From Trichuris trichiura (Eukaryota; Nematoda; Enoplea; Trichinellida; Trichuridae): DNA of 64,000 bases. Position 1 is the stretch's first letter. Every line of letters starts with the position of its first letter. The position numbers and the translations under genes were made by a program. Below are positions 60,642-64,000 of the stretch, piece by piece. The stretch covers positions 62,001 through 126,000 of the forward strand of contig JBAJFE010000031.1 in assembly GCA_037903355.1 (NCBI GenBank), given 5' to 3'. The notes under the pieces are model-generated. The model saw only the letters and a list, made by a program, of their open reading frames with translations, was not told where the DNA came from and ran no database searches.

Positions 60642-62827
60642 TCTACCAACGTGATAGACACATTCAAACAAAGCATCATTGTATGTACTGTCGTTAAAAA
60701 AGGATAGCCTAAAAGCATTGACAAAACAATGTGATACATTCAACTTGTTTCATATGCATAAAGGCACAGTGCATTAAGCAGCAGTTGAAAGATGTATCAT
60801 AGGTCATGCTGCTTGCGCTCTCCAAATGGAGAAAGTAATTTGACCCATAAAAGGCAATACGAATAATTATTGAAGCAGCAATTCCTGCTTCAAAAGAGTT
60901 TTACGAATCGCTTCCTAATTGTTTAGCCTTAAGAAACATTTCTGTTTCCTATGTTTATAAATTAACTTTTCTTAGCGTTAGCTAAGCGAGTGTTGTGTAG
61001 TCAAGCGGATGAAAACCTACGAATCTTTTGTCGGACTGTAGATCGCGTCAGTCGCTGTGTTCTGCGTACAAACTTCATCGGATTAGTTGACAGCCTGGTA
61101 AGTTACATCTTTGATTTCTACGTTCATGCCCGCTGAAGTCTTTACGTAAGTTTTGCTTAATTAGTAAGACATTTTGCCCGTTTCGTAAAGATGTTCACGC
61201 AGCTACTAGAAAAGACGAGAAAAAGAAACCGTTTTCCAACTTGTGTCGTATTGTACCATTGTTATTGTGAATAGAATGTAAATGTTGATCGATTGTGCAT
61301 GTTTAAATTCATTCCGGTTGAACAGTTCTGGACAAGTTCGTTGGTACGTCTCCTTTTGGTCCAGGTCAGTTTAGGTCTACGCCTAAGCCTCAGCCTAATA
61401 CTAAAAAAAATCCAGATTATGCATCATAATGACTGCTACTTTTAGCATAAAGCATTCAAAAAGATGTCTGTTTACACATTAATTTGAGGTAATAATTAAG
61501 ATTTCATGTTCGAAGCTTTTGGAATTGAATAAGAATTCCATTCAGTGGAATCTAGAGTTCTTGTTTCACAACCGCTGAGGATCTCCCCTTCATCAGCTTC
61601 TTAAAAAAATAGGTTGGCTGACAGGTTTCCAGCTTTACACGCTTCTGTTCACTGTATTTTCTATTGATTATTTTGTAGTATGCTGCTGTAGCAATCAGTT
61701 TGTTTGTCCTGCTCGTAAGGCTATTTTATTATGACATCGCAACGACTGCATTTTCTAACTTTAATCTTGACCATGACAGTATCGTAATGTTGGAAACATT
61801 AAAGTAACAGTACATGTTTTCGCTTCGCAAGAACGTTGGTCAGTGTGCGAAAGACTTCTACCTTATTCAGCTGCTTAAACCTATTTCAGATCTTAAGTCA
61901 CATTTCTTGGGCGTAAACATGGCCAGATGGTTCGGTAAACTTCGCGCACTACTGCTGCGAAAACAATTTAGGATACGGTAATATCCTTATTATTTTCAGG
62001 TACAGTATTAAATATAACCTCCGAAAGCTTTAGACCAGTGGTACAGCGAATCTCAAATTTTTCTAAATTTCAAATTGCGATGTGTTGGCGCTCAACTGTA
62101 AAAGCAAGATGGGTGTAGTGCTTTTGCACATAGCATGAGGATAACTTTGTCCAATGCCTTGGCAGTTGTGCAGCTTTTATTAACTGGAACCGGCTTTTCT
62201 ACGATTGAGGATGCATCTTAGTCAGTAATTTTTAAAATGGCTTGTTCAGAATCCTTTGCCTGACAAACAACGGTATTCGCCGTAGTTTTCTTTAACTATG
62301 TAAGTCTCATTGCAAAATAACATAAGACCCACTCTTTGTCATTAAAATCAAAGTTACGGTGGAGCGTTGATGGTTCACCGAATCCCTTCGCCAACGCTCA
62401 CATCCCCTAGGTGGGTGCAGCTATCCGTTCGGCTCGATTTTCCAACTTCACCTTCATCGTAGGGCACTTTTCTTGCCTAAGCTGAAAAAATGTCTCGAGC
62501 GTTTTGAAATAACGGATTTGGTACTGTAGCCCAGACTGCAGAGATACTTGAAAATCAAAAATTAAACTTTTTAAAAATGTAATAGTTGGCTAATTGAAGT
62601 ATTCCGATTTCCTTTTAATTTTAGTTTTAGATTTCTCTGCATATGTGCTGCTTTTTACGGTAGATATGTCAGAAATTACGTTATTTTTAGGGCTCTAAGA
62701 TGTGAAAATAATTAAAAGTTCATGTATGCGGGCAATTCCTTTAGAAACATCTTTTTGACGAAAATATATTTACATCTAACCTGTATATTATGTTTAAGCT
62801 TAAACGCATTATTGTCCTGCTGAAACG
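60642..62827. other. Intergenic stretch between C9orf72 and LYAR
   Basis: Divergent promoters of the two genes by position. About 2.2 kb of AT-rich DNA with no supported gene, repeat or RNA gene. A short string tacgcctaagcctcagcctaa at about 61380 recalls the arms of the hairpin repeat family but lacks a partner arm. Confidence 0.45.
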
Positions 62828-63883
62828 ATGGTATTTTTCACGTGCAACGGTTGCGGCGAAGCCGTCAGAAAGCAACAGGTCGAAAAGCATCGTCTACGAT
62901 GCCGTCGCAGCCATGTTTTTTCGTGCATGGACTGCGGAGCCGATTTTCGCGGAATTGAATACAACGGGCACACAAAGTGTATAAGTGAACGGGAAAAGTA
63001 TTCCGGCGGAACGTACCAGGAAAAGGAGGCAAAAGGCGAAGTGAAGCAGCAAAGTTGGACCGACCAAGTTCAAAAGGCCATCGACCAGGCGAAACCGACC
63101 CACGTTGGTCTTCGCAAATTGTTGGAATCGCTTAAAAGTTACACGAACATTCCGCGAAAACAGGCAAAGTTCAAAAAGTTTCTTTCCAACTCGCTCGGCA
63201 TACGCAACGAAGGACTGATAGACGATGCGTGGGAGGCAATTTCCGCTTCGGCGAAGGACGCACAACCGTCCGATGGCCATAACACAGAGCATATTGACAG
63301 TCAGCCAACCGAACAACAAGAAAACAATAAAAGGCCTCTTCAGGAAAAAATTGAAACTACGAGCGAAAAGAAAAGGCAAAAAGTCGAAGAGAAGAATGAA
63401 AAGGAAGAGGAGAAGCTAGCAACGATCGAAGCGAACGGCCACAGTGGTAAAAAGTCTAGAAAATGTCTTTCCAACTCAGCCAGTCTGCGCGATGACAATT
63501 TAGCGAACAATGAATCATCAGCTACTTTCACTACGGCAAAAGACGACGAGGTACCGTCGGATGACCATAGTAAGTCAACCGGACAAGAAGAAGTCGAAAA
63601 GGAAAAAGTCGAAGAGAATAATGAGCACAAAGAAAACTTAGCAGTTACGGAAACGAGCAACGCTCGAAAGTTGAAGAAGAAGATGTTCAAAGCGGCCGTA
63701 AAGAACATCTTAACGGAAACGGCGGAAGGAAGGATGAAACTTAAGAAACTGCGTAAGGCGATAGTGAAAACTTTGTCTACCGATAGTGTTTCCGAAGAGG
63801 ACGTCCTAGCCCGTATTGACCACTTGTTACCAAAGTGTAAGCAGTTCGTTGTCGACGGCAAATACATTAGCATTGCTAGTTGA
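62828..63883 (+). CDS. lyar: LYAR-type zinc finger nucleolar protein
   Basis: LYAR is a nucleolar growth regulator involved in ribosome biogenesis. A single exon of 351 aa begins with the signature MVFFTCNGCGEAVRKQQVEK and continues with cysteines and histidines HRLRC, FSCMDCGADF and GHTKCISE, forming the paired LYAR C2HC fingers (residues about 1-60; human MVFFTCNACGESVKKIQVEK). A short conserved helical block (residues 75-135, GLRKLLESL to GLIDDAWEAI) follows. The middle is lysine/glutamate-rich low complexity with coiled-coil character. The C-terminal 70 residues (KKMFKAAVKNILTETAEG to LARIDHLLPK, FVVDGKYISI) resemble the winged-helix-like tail of LYAR family members. No intron is present. 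The ATG fits the family start exactly. Confidence 0.94.
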   Translation: MVFFTCNGCGEAVRKQQVEKHRLRCRRSHVFSCMDCGADFRGIEYNGHTKCISEREKYSGGTYQEKEAKGEVKQQSWTDQVQKAIDQAKPTHVGLRKLLESLKSYTNIPRKQAKFKKFLSNSLGIRNEGLIDDAWEAISASAKDAQPSDGHNTEHIDSQPTEQQENNKRPLQEKIETTSEKKRQKVEEKNEKEEEKLATIEANGHSGKKSRKCLSNSASLRDDNLANNESSATFTTAKDDEVPSDDHSKSTGQEEVEKEKVEENNEHKENLAVTETSNARKLKKKMFKAAVKNILTETAEGRMKLKKLRKAIVKTLSTDSVSEEDVLARIDHLLPKCKQFVVDGKYISIAS

Positions 63884-64000
63884 ACTTAGGGTCTTTTATT
63901 TGTTTTTGTTACCCATCAAGTCAAGAAAGAGTGTTTCCTGCGATTCGTTGGCAAAAAATACCTACAAACAAATAATGTTCATTAGCTTGCGCGGATTGTC

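Noticed and set aside
1..64000. CRISPR arrays, bacterial operons, prophage or rRNA genes
   Set aside because: The window is eukaryotic; no regularly spaced identical repeats and no rRNA or clear tRNA signature was seen by eye.

Overview
This is a eukaryotic nuclear segment from an invertebrate animal. Proteins are split by many very short GT-AG introns, mostly 41-62 bp. The gene set (DPY-19, a coronin-7/POD-1-type coronin, a C9orf72/ALFA-1 homologue, a D-type cyclin, AAR2, RFC5, LYAR, RRP12, a flavin monooxygenase) fits a compact metazoan genome. My best guess is a nematode, possibly an enoplean (clade I) worm such as Trichuris; that is inference, not demonstrated. I rebuilt exon chains by hand. 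For dpy-19 (20 exons, 704 aa), C9orf72 (10 exons, 519 aa), coronin (11 exons, 449 aa), RFC5 (9 exons, 332 aa), FMO (5 exons, 449 aa), cyclin D (5 exons, 303 aa) and AAR2 (3 exons, 370 aa), the summed exons are an exact multiple of three with no internal stop, which supports the models.

Layout. 0.9-2.1 kb: an intronless PKA catalytic-subunit gene on +, broken once by a frameshift at the DFG motif. 4.3-6.2 kb: a coronin on - carrying only one beta-propeller. 6.2-11.6 kb: gene-poor. 11.6-14.1 kb: a single-exon secreted leucine-rich-repeat protein on + with two LRR arrays. 15.2-15.7 kb: a chain of small exons on - from an unrecognised gene. 16.7-20.3 kb: dpy-19 on -, with a 225-bp inverted-repeat element in its first intron. 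23.0-23.3 kb: a solo LTR with target-site duplication. 23.8-27.2 kb: RRP12 on -, in one exon. 27.2-31.9 kb: gene-poor, with two hairpin repeats. 32.0-34.0 kb: FMO on +, followed by a Penelope-like reverse-transcriptase relic. 35.0-36.8 kb: RFC5 on -. 38.3-39.6 kb: AAR2 on +, divergent from RFC5. 39.6-50.4 kb: long non-coding stretch, GC-rich and rich in microsatellites in its second half. 50.5-52.1 kb: cyclin D on +. 52.1-58.6 kb: non-coding, ending in a threefold degenerate tandem repeat. 58.6-60.6 kb: C9orf72 on -. 62.8-63.9 kb: LYAR on +.

The genes do not form one pathway. Several are housekeeping factors: ribosome biogenesis (RRP12, LYAR), DNA replication clamp loading (RFC5), U5 snRNP assembly (AAR2) and G1 control (cyclin D). 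No operon is evident. The most useful observations are the single-propeller coronin, the frameshifted but otherwise catalytically intact PKA gene, the intronless genes beside extremely intron-dense ones, the repeat families, and an unassigned exon chain whose reading frame is kept across six introns.
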